Part shown: one piece after another, positions 9,048 to 17,804 of the stretch
How the letters are laid out: each line of letters opens with the position of its first letter
Position numbering within the stretch: position 1 is the stretch's first letter
DNA from: JBBSEX01 sp038239345
Lineage (GTDB): Bacteria > Acidobacteriota > Terriglobia > Bryobacterales > Bryobacteraceae
Assembly: GCA_038239345.1 (NCBI GenBank)
Contig: JBBSEX010000019.1
Coordinates: forward strand, 1 to 64,000
Direction: 5' to 3'
Length of the DNA stretch: 64,000 nt
Notes under the pieces: generated by a model
What the model was told of the DNA's origin: nothing
Databases searched by the model: none
What the model saw: only the letters and a program-made list of their open reading frames with translations
Position numbers and translations under genes: made by a program

Positions 9048-9660
9048 CTACACGAATGACATTGCCAACAGGGAGTCTGGCGCGTCGTGCTCCACCTTCA
9101 CTCGCAGCGAACTCACCACGCCAGGATCTTTCAAAATGCGCGCCGCTTCCCTGTAGACTCGAAATAGTTCCGGGTCTGCCCGAAACGGCCAAGCCTCCAT
9201 GCGTTTCAAGTCCGCTCGTAAACAGGTGGGCAGTTCCTTCGAAGTTGTTCCCGTATTTTCCTCGGCTATCCACAGCGCCAGCCACGTCTGCAGTTCCAAA
9301 GGCGTGTTCCGCCGTTGCAACGCGCGCCTGGTGGTGTCCGGGTTCACGACCATTGGCACCGCAAACGCCTCGGGACATGCCTTCTGGAATTCGTTCCCAT
9401 GAGAAACGAGTTCTGGGTCGTCACGTCTGCCGGGCAGGATTCGCCAATCGCTGATATCCAGGTGCGGCCAGGCAAAGTTCGGATTTGTGTGTAGCAGGTT
9501 TTCAAACACCCACTTTGCGCGCAGTGGTTCGTGCCACATCAGCAGACGAGCTTCCCAATATAATGCCAGGGGATCGGAGGATCGTTCGCGATACATCGCA
9601 AGCGCCCTATCGTATTCATCCGCTGGTTCGAAATGTTTTCGGAATGAGTCTTGGTAGGCA
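9048..9660 (-). pseudogene. N-terminal TPR region of the thioredoxin-domain gene, 5'-truncated
   Basis: This frame, in register with the thioredoxin ORF downstream, reads AYQDSFRKHFEPADEYDRAL, then WEARLLMWHEPLRAKWVFEN, a typical helical-repeat layout for acidobacterial TPR-thioredoxin proteins. It has no signal peptide and no plausible start. Its protein-like character begins at about 9660, exactly where Lhr helicase similarity stops in another frame. Upstream, the frame (open to a stop at 9741-9743) is only the shadow of Lhr. It ends at the TAG at 9048-9050. The 5' end of this gene therefore seems deleted. Confidence 0.65.
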
Positions 9661-9940
9661 CGTCGAGTAACTCCTGAAAGAGATACCTCCACCCAGCGAT
9701 AGCGGGTCCGGCGATGAAAGTCAGCAAGGCATCGTGCAGTTCATCGGCATTCCGCAGGTCGGGCCAGACCTCGACCGTAATCTGATCGATCGCCTCTACA
9801 TCGAGTATCCCCGCTGCATCGACGGATCCATAGCCTCGCAATTGAACAGTGCGGGCACGGCGCTCTTCGAGTGGCGCACCGTCCAGAAACGCATACGGAT
9901 TTGCGTTTAGAATTTCATGCGAGAACACCGATGGCTTCGG
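9660..9940 (-). pseudogene. lhr: Frameshifted continuation of Lhr helicase, truncated at 9660
   Basis: In the frame offset from the main Lhr ORF this stretch reads PSVFSHEILNANPYAFLDGA, PLEERRARTVQLRGY and then AIDQITVEVWPDLRNADELH, which is the well-conserved segment after the Lhr helicase core. The main ORF reaches VAIDI at 9940; restoring one C in the CC at 9939-9940 would join it to PKPSVFSHEI. Similarity ends at FQELLDV (9659-9661), so the long C-terminal half of a usual Lhr (about 1400-1500 residues) is missing, replaced at that point by the thioredoxin/TPR gene. Confidence 0.7.
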
Positions 9941-12369
9941 ATGTCGATGGCCACGCGGCCAATCGTCCCCTGCTCCAGACCCCGCAGCACTTCGCGCAAA
10001 CCATCCAGATCCATCGCCTCATGAAGGCAGTTGGCGATTGTTTCATTCACCAATGGATGATCGGGGATGCGGATGGGTCCCGTGAGGTTTTCGGCGCATG
10101 CCACCTGGTCGGGAAACACCGCTGCCAGCAGGTCGTCGGCGCGCATTCGCAGTATAGCCGGGGGCACTCGCGCCCCGCCGCGAAAACGTGGAATCGTCAG
10201 CGCTCGTGTGGCATTCCAGCGCCAGCGTGTACCGAACATTGGAGCGGTTAGCAAGGCCTCGCGAAGCACTTCTTCCACGGAGTGCGAATGTAGGAATTCA
10301 AATACCGATTCCAGCGGGAACGCATGCTGATCGCTCAAAGAAATGACGATGCCATTGTCGGTGGCGGCGGCTTGTAACTCGAAGTTGAAGGTCCGGCAGA
10401 AACGCTTTCGCAGCGCCAGGCCCCACGCCCGGTTGACGCGCGATCCGAATGGCGCATGCAGGATTAACTGCATTCCGCCAGATTCGTCGAAGAAACGTTC
10501 GGCCACAACGGTGTGAATGGACGGCAATGCGCCTAACGATGCGACGCCGGCCGACAGATAAGCGATGGCCTGCTTGGCGCCGGCATCATTCAATCCACAC
10601 TCTAGTGCAAGAAACGCGGCCGGCTCGGGGTCGGCGATCGTTCGCCTGGTCATGCGGGAAATAGCGGCAGATAATTCCACGGATCGGCCGGGAGCTTCGC
10701 CTAACCAAAAAGGGATCGAAGGATTCGCGCCGTGGGCATCCTCCACACGAACCTTTCCTTGGCCGACATGCCGAATTCGCCACGAATGCGTACCCAGCAG
10801 GAACACATCGCCAGTAAGACTCTCCATGGCGAAATCTTCGTCCAGCGTACCGACGGTCTTTCCTTCGGGCTCGGCGATTACGGCGTAAGCGGCGTTATCG
10901 GGAATTGCTCCGCCAGACATGATTGCGGCAAGCCTGGCGCCACGACGTCCTCGAACGCGATGGTTCACCTGATCCCTATGAAGCAGAGCGCCACTGCGGC
11001 CACGCGAAGTGGATACTCCGTCGGACAGCATGGCGATCACGGATTCGAATTTCTCGTTCGACAAATCGCGATAGGGGTAGGCGGAGCGTATGAGGCCCAG
11101 CAAGTCCTGCTCAGCCCAGGCATCGGACGCGGCCTCGGCGACAATTTGCTGGGCAAGAATATCGAGTGCTTCGCGAGGGATGGTGATGCGCTCCAGGTCG
11201 CCGCTTCGAATGGCATGGATGACGCCCGCGCACTCAATCAATTCATCGCGTGTGGTGGGAAAGAGAATGCCTCGGGGCTTTGCGCCAACCCAATGCCCGG
11301 AGCGGCCGATCCTTTGCAGGGCCACGGCGATTGAGCGCGGCGAACCGATCTGAATCGCCAAATCCACGGTGCCGATGTCGATGCCCAGTTCCAGCGAGGC
11401 CGTCGCTACGGCAGCTTTCAGCTCGCCATTCTTCAAACGCAATTCGGCTTCATGGCGCAAGGCTCGAGACATGCTGCCGTGATGCGGTAGAACGACAGAC
11501 GGGCCCAGGCGGATACTGAGGGCGTGGGCAATCCGCTCCGACAGGCGCCTGGTGTTGACGAATACAATTGTGGTTCTCTCCCGGCGAATGTGGGCCGCCA
11601 GCCGGTCGTAGATCTCGTCCCACATTTCGCTGGTGGCCACGGCCCCAAGTTCATCGTTCGGCACTTCGACTGCAAGATCCATATCGCGCCGATGACCGAC
11701 GTCGATGATGGTGGTTTCCGGCGACAGAAATTCCGCCACATCCTCGATCGGCCGCACCGTAGCCGAGAGGCCAATCCGTTGTGGGGTCATGCCGGTAAGC
11801 GCCTGCAGCCGGGCCAGTGTCAAGGCAAGGTGAGATCCTCGCTTATCGGAAGCGACGGCGTGAATCTCATCGACAATCAGGGTACGCACGGTGCGCAGCA
11901 TTTGCCGCGACTTCCCGGCGGTCACCAGGATGAACAGCGATTCCGGCGTCGTGACCAGGATGTGCGGCGGCTCTTTTAGCATCCGTTGCCGTTCCCAGGC
12001 CGGAGTGTCGCCGGTCCGGACAGCTGTATGGATCGGGGCGAGTGGAATCCCTTTCCGGGCGGCCAGCGCGGCGATCTCGGCGAGTGGCGCTTCCAGATTA
12101 CGCTGAACGTCATTGGAGAGAGCTTTCAACGGCGAAACGTAGACTACATGCGTCTCGGCGGCGAGAGTATGATTGCGAGCGGCGCGCACCAGACGGTCAA
12201 GGCAGATAAGAAACGCAGCCAGAGTTTTGCCGGAACCAGTGGGAGCGGAAATCAGGACATTTCGGCCTTGCGCGATCTCATGCCAGCCGGCGATTTGCGG
12301 CTCCGTAGGAGACCCGAAACGGCTGGTGAACCACTCGGCTACAAGAGGATCGAAATGAGACAGCGGCAT
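9907..12369 (-). CDS. lhr: Lhr-type DEAD/DEAH helicase core (frameshifted near its 3' end)
   Basis: A superfamily 2 DNA helicase related to Lhr, a 3'-to-5' DNA/RNA:DNA helicase linked to repair. Visible motifs: Q-like FGSPTEPQ, motif I SAPTGSGKTLAAFL, motif II VDEIHAV, motif III LSATVRP, motif V/VI ELGIDIGTVDLAIQIGSP with QRIGRSGH, followed by the winged-helix and Lhr-specific beta-barrel region. I prefer the ATG at 12367-12369 (MPLSHFDPLVAEWF), which gives the usual short N-terminus; the alternative at 12399 lacks a ribosome-binding site. The annotated stop at 9907 results from a one-base frameshift at about 9940. Including the shifted segment, about 915 residues survive, roughly the autonomous 'Lhr-core'. 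The C-terminal half is gone, so activity is uncertain. Confidence 0.88.
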   Translation of the reverse strand: MPLSHFDPLVAEWFTSRFGSPTEPQIAGWHEIAQGRNVLISAPTGSGKTLAAFLICLDRLVRAARNHTLAAETHVVYVSPLKALSNDVQRNLEAPLAEIAALAARKGIPLAPIHTAVRTGDTPAWERQRMLKEPPHILVTTPESLFILVTAGKSRQMLRTVRTLIVDEIHAVASDKRGSHLALTLARLQALTGMTPQRIGLSATVRPIEDVAEFLSPETTIIDVGHRRDMDLAVEVPNDELGAVATSEMWDEIYDRLAAHIRRERTTIVFVNTRRLSERIAHALSIRLGPSVVLPHHGSMSRALRHEAELRLKNGELKAAVATASLELGIDIGTVDLAIQIGSPRSIAVALQRIGRSGHWVGAKPRGILFPTTRDELIECAGVIHAIRSGDLERITIPREALDILAQQIVAEAASDAWAEQDLLGLIRSAYPYRDLSNEKFESVIAMLSDGVSTSRGRSGALLHRDQVNHRVRGRRGARLAAIMSGGAIPDNAAYAVIAEPEGKTVGTLDEDFAMESLTGDVFLLGTHSWRIRHVGQGKVRVEDAHGANPSIPFWLGEAPGRSVELSAAISRMTRRTIADPEPAAFLALECGLNDAGAKQAIAYLSAGVASLGALPSIHTVVAERFFDESGGMQLILHAPFGSRVNRAWGLALRKRFCRTFNFELQAAATDNGIVISLSDQHAFPLESVFEFLHSHSVEEVLREALLTAPMFGTRWRWNATRALTIPRFRGGARVPPAILRMRADDLLAAVFPDQVACAENLTGPIRIPDHPLVNETIANCLHEAMDLDGLREVLRGLEQGTIGRVAIDIRSHRCSRMKF

Positions 12370-12530
12370 ACGGCGCGAACCTTCGGGGGACCCCTTCATT
12401 GTCCGGCGGCTCAGAGCGATTGTCTAGCTCGCTAAAGCGCTCGCGTCTAAAAAAACGGCAAGCTGATCGCCTGTGCTACGCTGCATCCGTATTCGCCGCA
12501 AAAAGCAGCCAAGCGGAATAGGGAGAGGTC

Positions 12531-12914
12531 ATGAAGAAGACTTTGCTGGTTCTGGGATTGATGGGTAGCACATTAGCGTTTGCAGAGGAGGCAAGCGTCT
12601 CGCCGCTTCTTTCAAAAGATCTGGTCGGCATTGCGGGAAAAGAAGCGACGATGATGACCGTAACTTACGCCCCGGGTGCGTCCAGTCCCAGCCATCGGCA
12701 CAACGCGCAGGTATTCGTGTATGTGCTTGAGGGCAGCATCATCATGCAGGTGCGCGGCCAACAGCCCGTCACTCTTCATCCTGGCCAAACCTTCTATGAA
12801 GGCCCCGACGACGTTCACGTGATGGGGCGAAATGCCAGCACGACGGAGTCCGCGAAGTTCCTGGTTTTCTTCGTCAAAGACAAAGGGGCGCCCGTTCTGA
12901 TTCCTGAAAAGTAA
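12531..12914 (+). CDS. Secreted cupin-domain protein
   Basis: A 127-residue protein with a signal peptide (MKKTLLVLGLMGSTLAFAEE) and a single cupin barrel. Cupin motif 1 is seen at PGASSPSHRHNAQVFVYVLE (two His and Glu as potential metal ligands) and motif 2 around PGQTFYEGPDDVHVMGRN. Small cupins of this type bind metal ions and small ligands; no substrate can be named. A good ribosome-binding site (GGGAGAGG) precedes the ATG. The DoxX gene starts 26 bp downstream, so the two probably form an operon, a pairing common in proteobacteria and Acidobacteriota. Confidence 0.85.
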   Translation: MKKTLLVLGLMGSTLAFAEEASVSPLLSKDLVGIAGKEATMMTVTYAPGASSPSHRHNAQVFVYVLEGSIIMQVRGQQPVTLHPGQTFYEGPDDVHVMGRNASTTESAKFLVFFVKDKGAPVLIPEK

Positions 12915-12940
12915 TGGGGGAACCGAGCAGGAGGAATCGA

Positions 12941-13414
12941 ATGCCCAGCAACAGCGAACCAAGACGCTTTTCGCGAGCGAAAGAAATCTATATTGCTTCT
13001 CTCGTTCTACGTGTAGCACTCGCAGCAGGATTGCTTTCCGCCGTTGCGGACAGGTTTGGCCTATGGGGCCCGCCAGGCAAGCCGCTGGTCGCATGGGGCA
13101 CTTTCAGCGCTTTTCTAGCCTACACGGCGCGCCTTAATCCGTGGTGCCCTGGGCAGTTTATACCCGCGCTTGGTTGGACTGCCACAATCGCCGAAATCGT
13201 TCTGGGAATTGCGCTGCTTGCCGGATACAAGCTGCGCCTCACCGCGGCTCTGACCGCAGCCCTCATAATGGTCTTCGGCCTTGCGATGACCTTCACGTTG
13301 GGCATTGAAGCGCCGCTCAATTACGCCGTGTTCTCTTTCGCTGCCGGAGCATATTTGCTGTCATGCCTTCCGCAGGAATTCGTTAGCGCGAGCCGATATG
13401 GCTCTAGCTATTAA
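12941..13414 (+). CDS. DoxX family membrane protein
   Basis: A 157-residue integral membrane protein with four hydrophobic segments (about IASLVLRVALAAGLLSAVAD, then ALGWTATIAEIVLGIALLAG, ALTAALIMVFGLAMTF, and APLNYAVFSFAAGAYLLSC), the DoxX layout. I start at the ATG at 12941 because a strong AGGAGGA sits at 12929-12935; the frame is open back to 12914, which overlaps the cupin stop as TAATG but has no ribosome-binding site. DoxX proteins are tied loosely to thiol or quinone redox chemistry. Function here is unknown. Confidence 0.82.
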   Translation: MPSNSEPRRFSRAKEIYIASLVLRVALAAGLLSAVADRFGLWGPPGKPLVAWGTFSAFLAYTARLNPWCPGQFIPALGWTATIAEIVLGIALLAGYKLRLTAALTAALIMVFGLAMTFTLGIEAPLNYAVFSFAAGAYLLSCLPQEFVSASRYGSSY

Positions 13415-13577
13415 TGTCTGGTCAACGTCCGTTTCGGCAGGTGCCCCAACGGCGTCGAATCTTCCCCGCATAGTTTCAAAGGCGCTACACTCGCTCCCGC
13501 AACCTGTAGCGTTTCAACCACACCGCAACTTTATCAAGTCGTTTGGTATCAACTTACTACACATCTTGGGCGATGGC

Positions 13578-13586
13578 TGGTACAAT
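13578..13586 (+). promoter_or_regulatory. Extended -10 promoter for lpxC
   Basis: TGG-TACAAT (13578-13586) forms an extended -10 element about 40 nt before the lpxC start, in a 212-bp gap that otherwise holds nothing recognisable. No good -35 box is seen. A GGAGG ribosome-binding site at 13616-13620 follows. Confidence 0.4.
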
Positions 13587-13626
13587 TATAAATTGATCTA
13601 CGGTCAGCCCACAGCGGAGGCGCGAT

Positions 13627-14517
13627 TTGCGATTTGAGACGACGGTCCAACGACCGGTGGAAGCTACCGGTATTGGCCTTCACAGCGGCGTTCCAGTAAA
13701 TCTTCGGATCCTTCCAGCCCCCCCTTCCACCGGTATCGTTTTCCTCAGAACCGATCTTGACCGCTTCCCGATTCCGGCGAGTTGGCGCTACGTCGCCCGC
13801 GTCAGTTATGCCACCAGCTTGATGCGCCAAGGTGTCTTCCTCTCCACCACGGAGCACCTGCTGAGCGTCTTTTACAGCATGGGCGTGGACAATGCCTACA
13901 TTGAAATCGACAATCTCGAAGTACCGATTCTCGATGGCAGTGGATTGCCGTTTGTCAATTTAATCCGCCAGGCGGGTTTGCGCACTTACCGCAGACGCCG
14001 GCGCTATTTGCGGATTCGCCGGGCGGTTTCGATAGAAGGTGGCGGCAAACGTATTTCGATTATTCCCTGCGATCGTTTCCTGCTCACGTGCGACGTGTTT
14101 TGGGATCATCCCTTGGTGGGGCATCAGACGCTCGACATGGAAGTAACCCCCGATCGTTATGCCGCCGAAATTGCGCCAGCTCGCACCTTCGGCTTCAAAC
14201 ACGAGCTCGACCAGATGAGTAACATGGGTCTGATCCGCGGAGCGTCGCTTGAAAACGCCGTCTGTTTCGACCCCACCAGTGTGTTGAATCCCGAGGGATT
14301 GCGCTTCCCCGATGAGTGCTGCCGCCACAAGGCGCTAGATCTGATTGGCGACCTCGCCTTGATCGGCAAGCCCCTGTTAGGTCACGTGATTGCCGAACGC
14401 GCCGGACATGCGATGCACGCCGCGCTTGTGGCGAAAATAATGTCCGATCCCACGCTCTACGAAATTTTAAGTTTCGATCAGTTGGCAACGCGAGTTGTAC
14501 ACGCTCTGGTATCCTGA
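13627..14517 (+). CDS. lpxC: UDP-3-O-acyl-N-acetylglucosamine deacetylase
   Basis: LpxC removes the acetyl group from UDP-3-O-acyl-GlcNAc, the committed step of lipid A synthesis, in the cytosol. The 296 residues show the duplicated LpxC fold with zinc ligands His77 (TTEHLLS), His234 and Asp238 (HKALDLIGD), catalytic His261 (AGHAMHAAL) and the VPILDGSGLPF segment. It appears to start at TTG (13627), six bases after GGAGG; the next residues (RFETTVQRPVEATGIGLHSG) already match the family N-terminus, so a later start is unlikely. The pgsA-like gene follows after 3 bp, giving a small envelope-lipid operon. Presence of lpxC implies an LPS-bearing outer membrane. Confidence 0.95.
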   Translation: MRFETTVQRPVEATGIGLHSGVPVNLRILPAPPSTGIVFLRTDLDRFPIPASWRYVARVSYATSLMRQGVFLSTTEHLLSVFYSMGVDNAYIEIDNLEVPILDGSGLPFVNLIRQAGLRTYRRRRRYLRIRRAVSIEGGGKRISIIPCDRFLLTCDVFWDHPLVGHQTLDMEVTPDRYAAEIAPARTFGFKHELDQMSNMGLIRGASLENAVCFDPTSVLNPEGLRFPDECCRHKALDLIGDLALIGKPLLGHVIAERAGHAMHAALVAKIMSDPTLYEILSFDQLATRVVHALVS

Positions 14518-14520
14518 CGG

Positions 14521-15060
14521 GTGTTTCGTCAGCTCCCGAACATCCTCAGTTTCGCCCGGGTCGTGCTCACTCCGGTAATTGTTTGGGCGATCGTTGGGAA
14601 TCAATTCCGGCTCGCGCTGGCCCTCGTTTTTTTCTGTGGCATCACCGACACGCTGGATGGCCTAACCGCGCGCTGGCTTAAAACACAATCGCGTTTTGGC
14701 GCCTACATCGACCCTATTGCCGATAAATTCCTGATGAGCGGCGTCTATCTCGCGCTGGGCTATGTGAACGCCATCCCATGGTGGTTGGTGGCCTTAATTA
14801 TCGGCCGCGATGTCATGCTGCTGGTCTCCATCGCCTGGGCCTTGCGCAATACAACCTTTCGCAGTTTCCCGCCCACTATCTGGGGCAAGCTCAGTACTCT
14901 GATACAAATCGTATATTCGCTGGTGATACTGGCGGCCGTCTCGCGCGATGCCGAAGTGCTATGCAAATGGGCGACTGCGCTCGCCACCGGGTGGAGCGGC
15001 ATCCATTACATCTGGTTAGGTCTGGCGATGCTGCGTCGGCGCGAGCCGCGGGCAGTGTAA
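14521..15060 (+). CDS. pgsA: CDP-alcohol phosphatidyltransferase (PgsA-like)
   Basis: A 179-residue membrane enzyme that transfers a phosphatidyl group from CDP-diacylglycerol, most likely to glycerol-3-phosphate, to make phosphatidylglycerol phosphate. The family signature is complete: Asp43, Asp46-Gly47, Ala50-Arg51, Gly60, Asp64 and Asp68 in DTLDGLTARW and GAYIDPIADK. Several membrane helices surround it. Translation starts at GTG 3 bp after lpxC. The acceptor alcohol cannot be fixed from sequence, so cardiolipin synthase of the eukaryotic type is the main alternative. Confidence 0.85.
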   Translation: MFRQLPNILSFARVVLTPVIVWAIVGNQFRLALALVFFCGITDTLDGLTARWLKTQSRFGAYIDPIADKFLMSGVYLALGYVNAIPWWLVALIIGRDVMLLVSIAWALRNTTFRSFPPTIWGKLSTLIQIVYSLVILAAVSRDAEVLCKWATALATGWSGIHYIWLGLAMLRRREPRAV

Positions 15061-15073
15061 TACTATCTAGACA

Positions 15074-15415
15074 ATGACTGCTAGTCTGGCTGACTTCCAG
15101 GCAGCCACGGGTGCCCTGGAAGCCTTCTTTGTTCCACAAGATCAGTGGCTCGGCTTCATGGCCGAAACCAAGGAATTAACGGAAACACTGGGGCTGCTGG
15201 ACTTCAAAACCGTGCTGATTGAAGGCCCCGAGCGCAGTCTTTATATCGCCGCCACCACTCCCGGGATCTTGCTTGCCGTCATCTTCGATAAAGCTATCCC
15301 TATTGGGCGCATTCGCTATGAAGCCGCGAAATTAACGGTCGCGCCCGAAGACGTTTCGCTTCCTCAATTCCGGGAATTCGCCCGCGGATTGCTCGATCAG
15401 GTATTCGGAACCTGA
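15074..15415 (+). CDS. Divergent Roadblock/LC7-like small protein
   Basis: A 113-residue cytosolic protein with alternating strands and helices (FKTVLIEGPERSLYIAATTP, then GILLAVIFDKAIPIGRIRYE) resembling the Roadblock/LC7 (MglB-type) fold, though far from the consensus. It sits 21 bp before a clear Roadblock protein, and such domains often pair as heterodimers that act on small Ras-like GTPases. No MglA-type GTPase is found in the window. Family assignment is moderate, helped by the neighbour. Confidence 0.6.
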   Translation: MTASLADFQAATGALEAFFVPQDQWLGFMAETKELTETLGLLDFKTVLIEGPERSLYIAATTPGILLAVIFDKAIPIGRIRYEAAKLTVAPEDVSLPQFREFARGLLDQVFGT

Positions 15416-15436
15416 ATCGGTTTACAGTAGTACGGT

Positions 15437-15793
15437 ATGCCAAATCTCAAACAGTTATTAGCCGAACTCGCCGCGGTGGAAGGCGTCTCCGCGGTAGTCG
15501 TAGTAAGCCATGACGGCTTCGTCATCGACGGCGTGGCCAACAAGAACGATATCGATCATGAAGCCGTGGGCGCGGTAGTCTCTTCCTGCCGCTCGGCGGC
15601 CGAGTCTTTGGGCCGTGAATTGAAGATCGGCGAAGCCACGCAGAGTATGGTGGAATGTCCCAACGGATTTGTGGTTATCAGCAGCTTGGGCGGCGCGGGC
15701 GTGCTTGCCGTAGTAGCGGATACCAAAGCGAATCTGGGTAGCATCCGTTACCACACTAAGAAGCGCGCTGGCGAGATCGAAGCATCGCTTTAA
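15437..15793 (+). CDS. Roadblock/LC7 domain protein (MglB-like)
   Basis: A 118-residue single-domain Roadblock/LC7 protein. The sequence follows the fold throughout: LLAELAAVEGVSAVVVVSHD, GFVIDGVANK, an EAVGAVVSSC helix, FVVISSLGGAGVLAVVADTK, and LGSIRYHTKKRAGEI. MglB members are GTPase-activating proteins for MglA, which governs polarity and motility; others have unknown roles. It is downstream of a second, divergent Roadblock-like gene, implying a heteromeric pair. The start ATG follows after 21 bp. Confidence 0.85.
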   Translation: MPNLKQLLAELAAVEGVSAVVVVSHDGFVIDGVANKNDIDHEAVGAVVSSCRSAAESLGRELKIGEATQSMVECPNGFVVISSLGGAGVLAVVADTKANLGSIRYHTKKRAGEIEASL

Positions 15794-15874
15794 TCCGGAC
15801 CGCGGGTGGGTCTTCTCTACAGCAGCGGCTTACCCATCCTCCGCGTGCGCGGTTTCATCTCCTAACAAACATCA

Positions 15875-17800
15875 ATGACCCGTATCGATCGTGAAGTTTG
15901 CCGCGACTACACACAGTCTTCCAGGCTGGAATGGGTTCAACCCAACGGGACCGGCGCGTTCGCCATGGGTACAGTATCGGGCGCGAATACGCGCCGGTAT
16001 CACGGCTTGTTGGTGGCTTCGCTGCGGCCGCCGGCGGAACGCCTCGTGCTGCTATCGAAGGTAGACGAAACCGTCATCGTTAGTGGAGAAGAGCTGGAAC
16101 TAAGCACCAACGCATATCCTGGCCTGCTACACCCGCGCGGCTTCGAATCGCTCGAAGAGTTCCGCTTAGACCCGCTCCCGCATTGGACGCATCTGGCGTT
16201 GGGAGTTCGTATTTCCAAGCGCGTCTATCTGGTGCCCGGTAAGCAGACAGTGGTGATCCAATACCGGGTGGATCGCCCCTGTTCGCTGCAGGTACGGCCA
16301 TTGCTGGCTTTTCGCGATTATCACTCGTTGACGCACGCCAATGGAAACTGCAATCTACGAATTGCAGAGGGCAGCATGCGCATCTCATTGCGGCCCTACT
16401 CGCATCTTCCGGCAATCTGTCTGCACCACAATGGCGCCCGGTTTGAAGGCGATGCGAAGTGGTATTTCAACTTTGAATATCAGGAAGAAATTGAGCGCGG
16501 ACTCGACTCGCGCGAGGATCTGTTCACACCCGGAACTTTCCGTTTCGAGATGCGACCCGGGGATAGCACCTGGTTCGCGGCAACCATCGAACAGGAAACG
16601 ACGCTCGATCTTTCCGAGCCGGTTCGGGAAAAAAATCTTCCCGTGGTGGCTCATGCAGCGGCCGCCGATTCATTTCGCGTCAGGCGCGTGAGTGGCCAGC
16701 CAACCATCGTCGCCGGTTATCCCTGGTTCACCGATTGGGGCCGCGATACGATGATTAGCCTCGATGGTCTATTGATCCGCCGAGGGCTTCTCTCCGATGC
16801 GTGGCGTATCATCGAAGGATTTCTTGAGCATCTGGATCACGGCCTGATCCCCAATCGCTTTCCCGATGAGGGCGAGACGCCCGAGTACAACACCGTCGAC
16901 GCGACGCTATGGATGTTTCAGGCCGTACACGCGTATTTGAGAGCCGGCGGAGATGCCGCTGCGGTGCGGGACTCCTTTTATCCGCGGATTCGAGAGATCG
17001 TCGGCTTCCATGAAGCTGGGACATTTTTTGGTATTCACGTGGATCCCGCCGACGGGTTGCTGATCGCCGGAGACCCTGGCACGCAGCTTACCTGGATGGA
17101 CGCCAAAGTGGACGGCGTCGTGGTGACGCCACGTCACGGGAAGCCGGTGGAAATCAACGCTCTTTGGTATAACGCGCTGCGCATGGCCGCGAACTGGGCG
17201 AAACTTTTTGGCGATGCCGCCTCCGCCATCGAGTATGGCGAAAAAGCAGATCGGGTAGCGAAGGTTTTTCGAAGTGCATTCTGGAATGCCGATCGAAATT
17301 GCCTGTATGACGTTCTGCAGGAGCAGCCGGTAACCACATTACGGCCGAATCAGATCTTCGCCGTCAGTCTTCCCTTCCCCCTGCTCAGTACGGCCGATCG
17401 GCAAAGCGTCGTCAATATCGTGCAGTTGGAATTATTGACGCCGTATGGGCTGCGCACTCTGGAGCGCGGCGATCCGAATTATCATGGCCGCTATGAAGGC
17501 GACCCGCGTGCCCGTGACAACGCCTATCATCAAGGGCCTGTCTGGCCATGGTTGTTAGGACATTTCATCGATGCGTATTGGAACGCTTTTGGGAGAACCG
17601 CCGAGACCATCGCCTACGCCGCTCGGCTACTGCAGCCGCTGGAGCGAGACATGGAAGAGCGCGGATGTCTTGGCTCGCTAAGTGAAATCTATGACGGCGA
17701 TGCACCGCATCGGCCACGCGGTTGTCCCGCGCAAGCGTGGAGCGTTGCGGAATATTTACGCATTCGCGACGAACTTGCTCGCGAAATTCCGCCATACTAA
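15875..17800 (+). CDS. Amylo-alpha-1,6-glucosidase, glycogen debranching enzyme type
   Basis: A 641-residue enzyme with two domains: an N-terminal GDE_N beta-rich domain (about 15-230; SRLEWVQPNGTGAFAMGTVS and NTRRYHGLLVASL are typical) and a C-terminal GDE_C (alpha/alpha)6 barrel (about 270-635) with YPWFTDWGRDTMISLDGL, the strongly conserved active-site segment. It should hydrolyse alpha-1,6 branches in glycogen or short glucans. The following gene begins 4 bp after the stop. No other glycogen genes are in the window. Confidence 0.9.
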   Translation: MTRIDREVCRDYTQSSRLEWVQPNGTGAFAMGTVSGANTRRYHGLLVASLRPPAERLVLLSKVDETVIVSGEELELSTNAYPGLLHPRGFESLEEFRLDPLPHWTHLALGVRISKRVYLVPGKQTVVIQYRVDRPCSLQVRPLLAFRDYHSLTHANGNCNLRIAEGSMRISLRPYSHLPAICLHHNGARFEGDAKWYFNFEYQEEIERGLDSREDLFTPGTFRFEMRPGDSTWFAATIEQETTLDLSEPVREKNLPVVAHAAAADSFRVRRVSGQPTIVAGYPWFTDWGRDTMISLDGLLIRRGLLSDAWRIIEGFLEHLDHGLIPNRFPDEGETPEYNTVDATLWMFQAVHAYLRAGGDAAAVRDSFYPRIREIVGFHEAGTFFGIHVDPADGLLIAGDPGTQLTWMDAKVDGVVVTPRHGKPVEINALWYNALRMAANWAKLFGDAASAIEYGEKADRVAKVFRSAFWNADRNCLYDVLQEQPVTTLRPNQIFAVSLPFPLLSTADRQSVVNIVQLELLTPYGLRTLERGDPNYHGRYEGDPRARDNAYHQGPVWPWLLGHFIDAYWNAFGRTAETIAYAARLLQPLERDMEERGCLGSLSEIYDGDAPHRPRGCPAQAWSVAEYLRIRDELAREIPPY

Positions 17801-17804
17801 TTGA

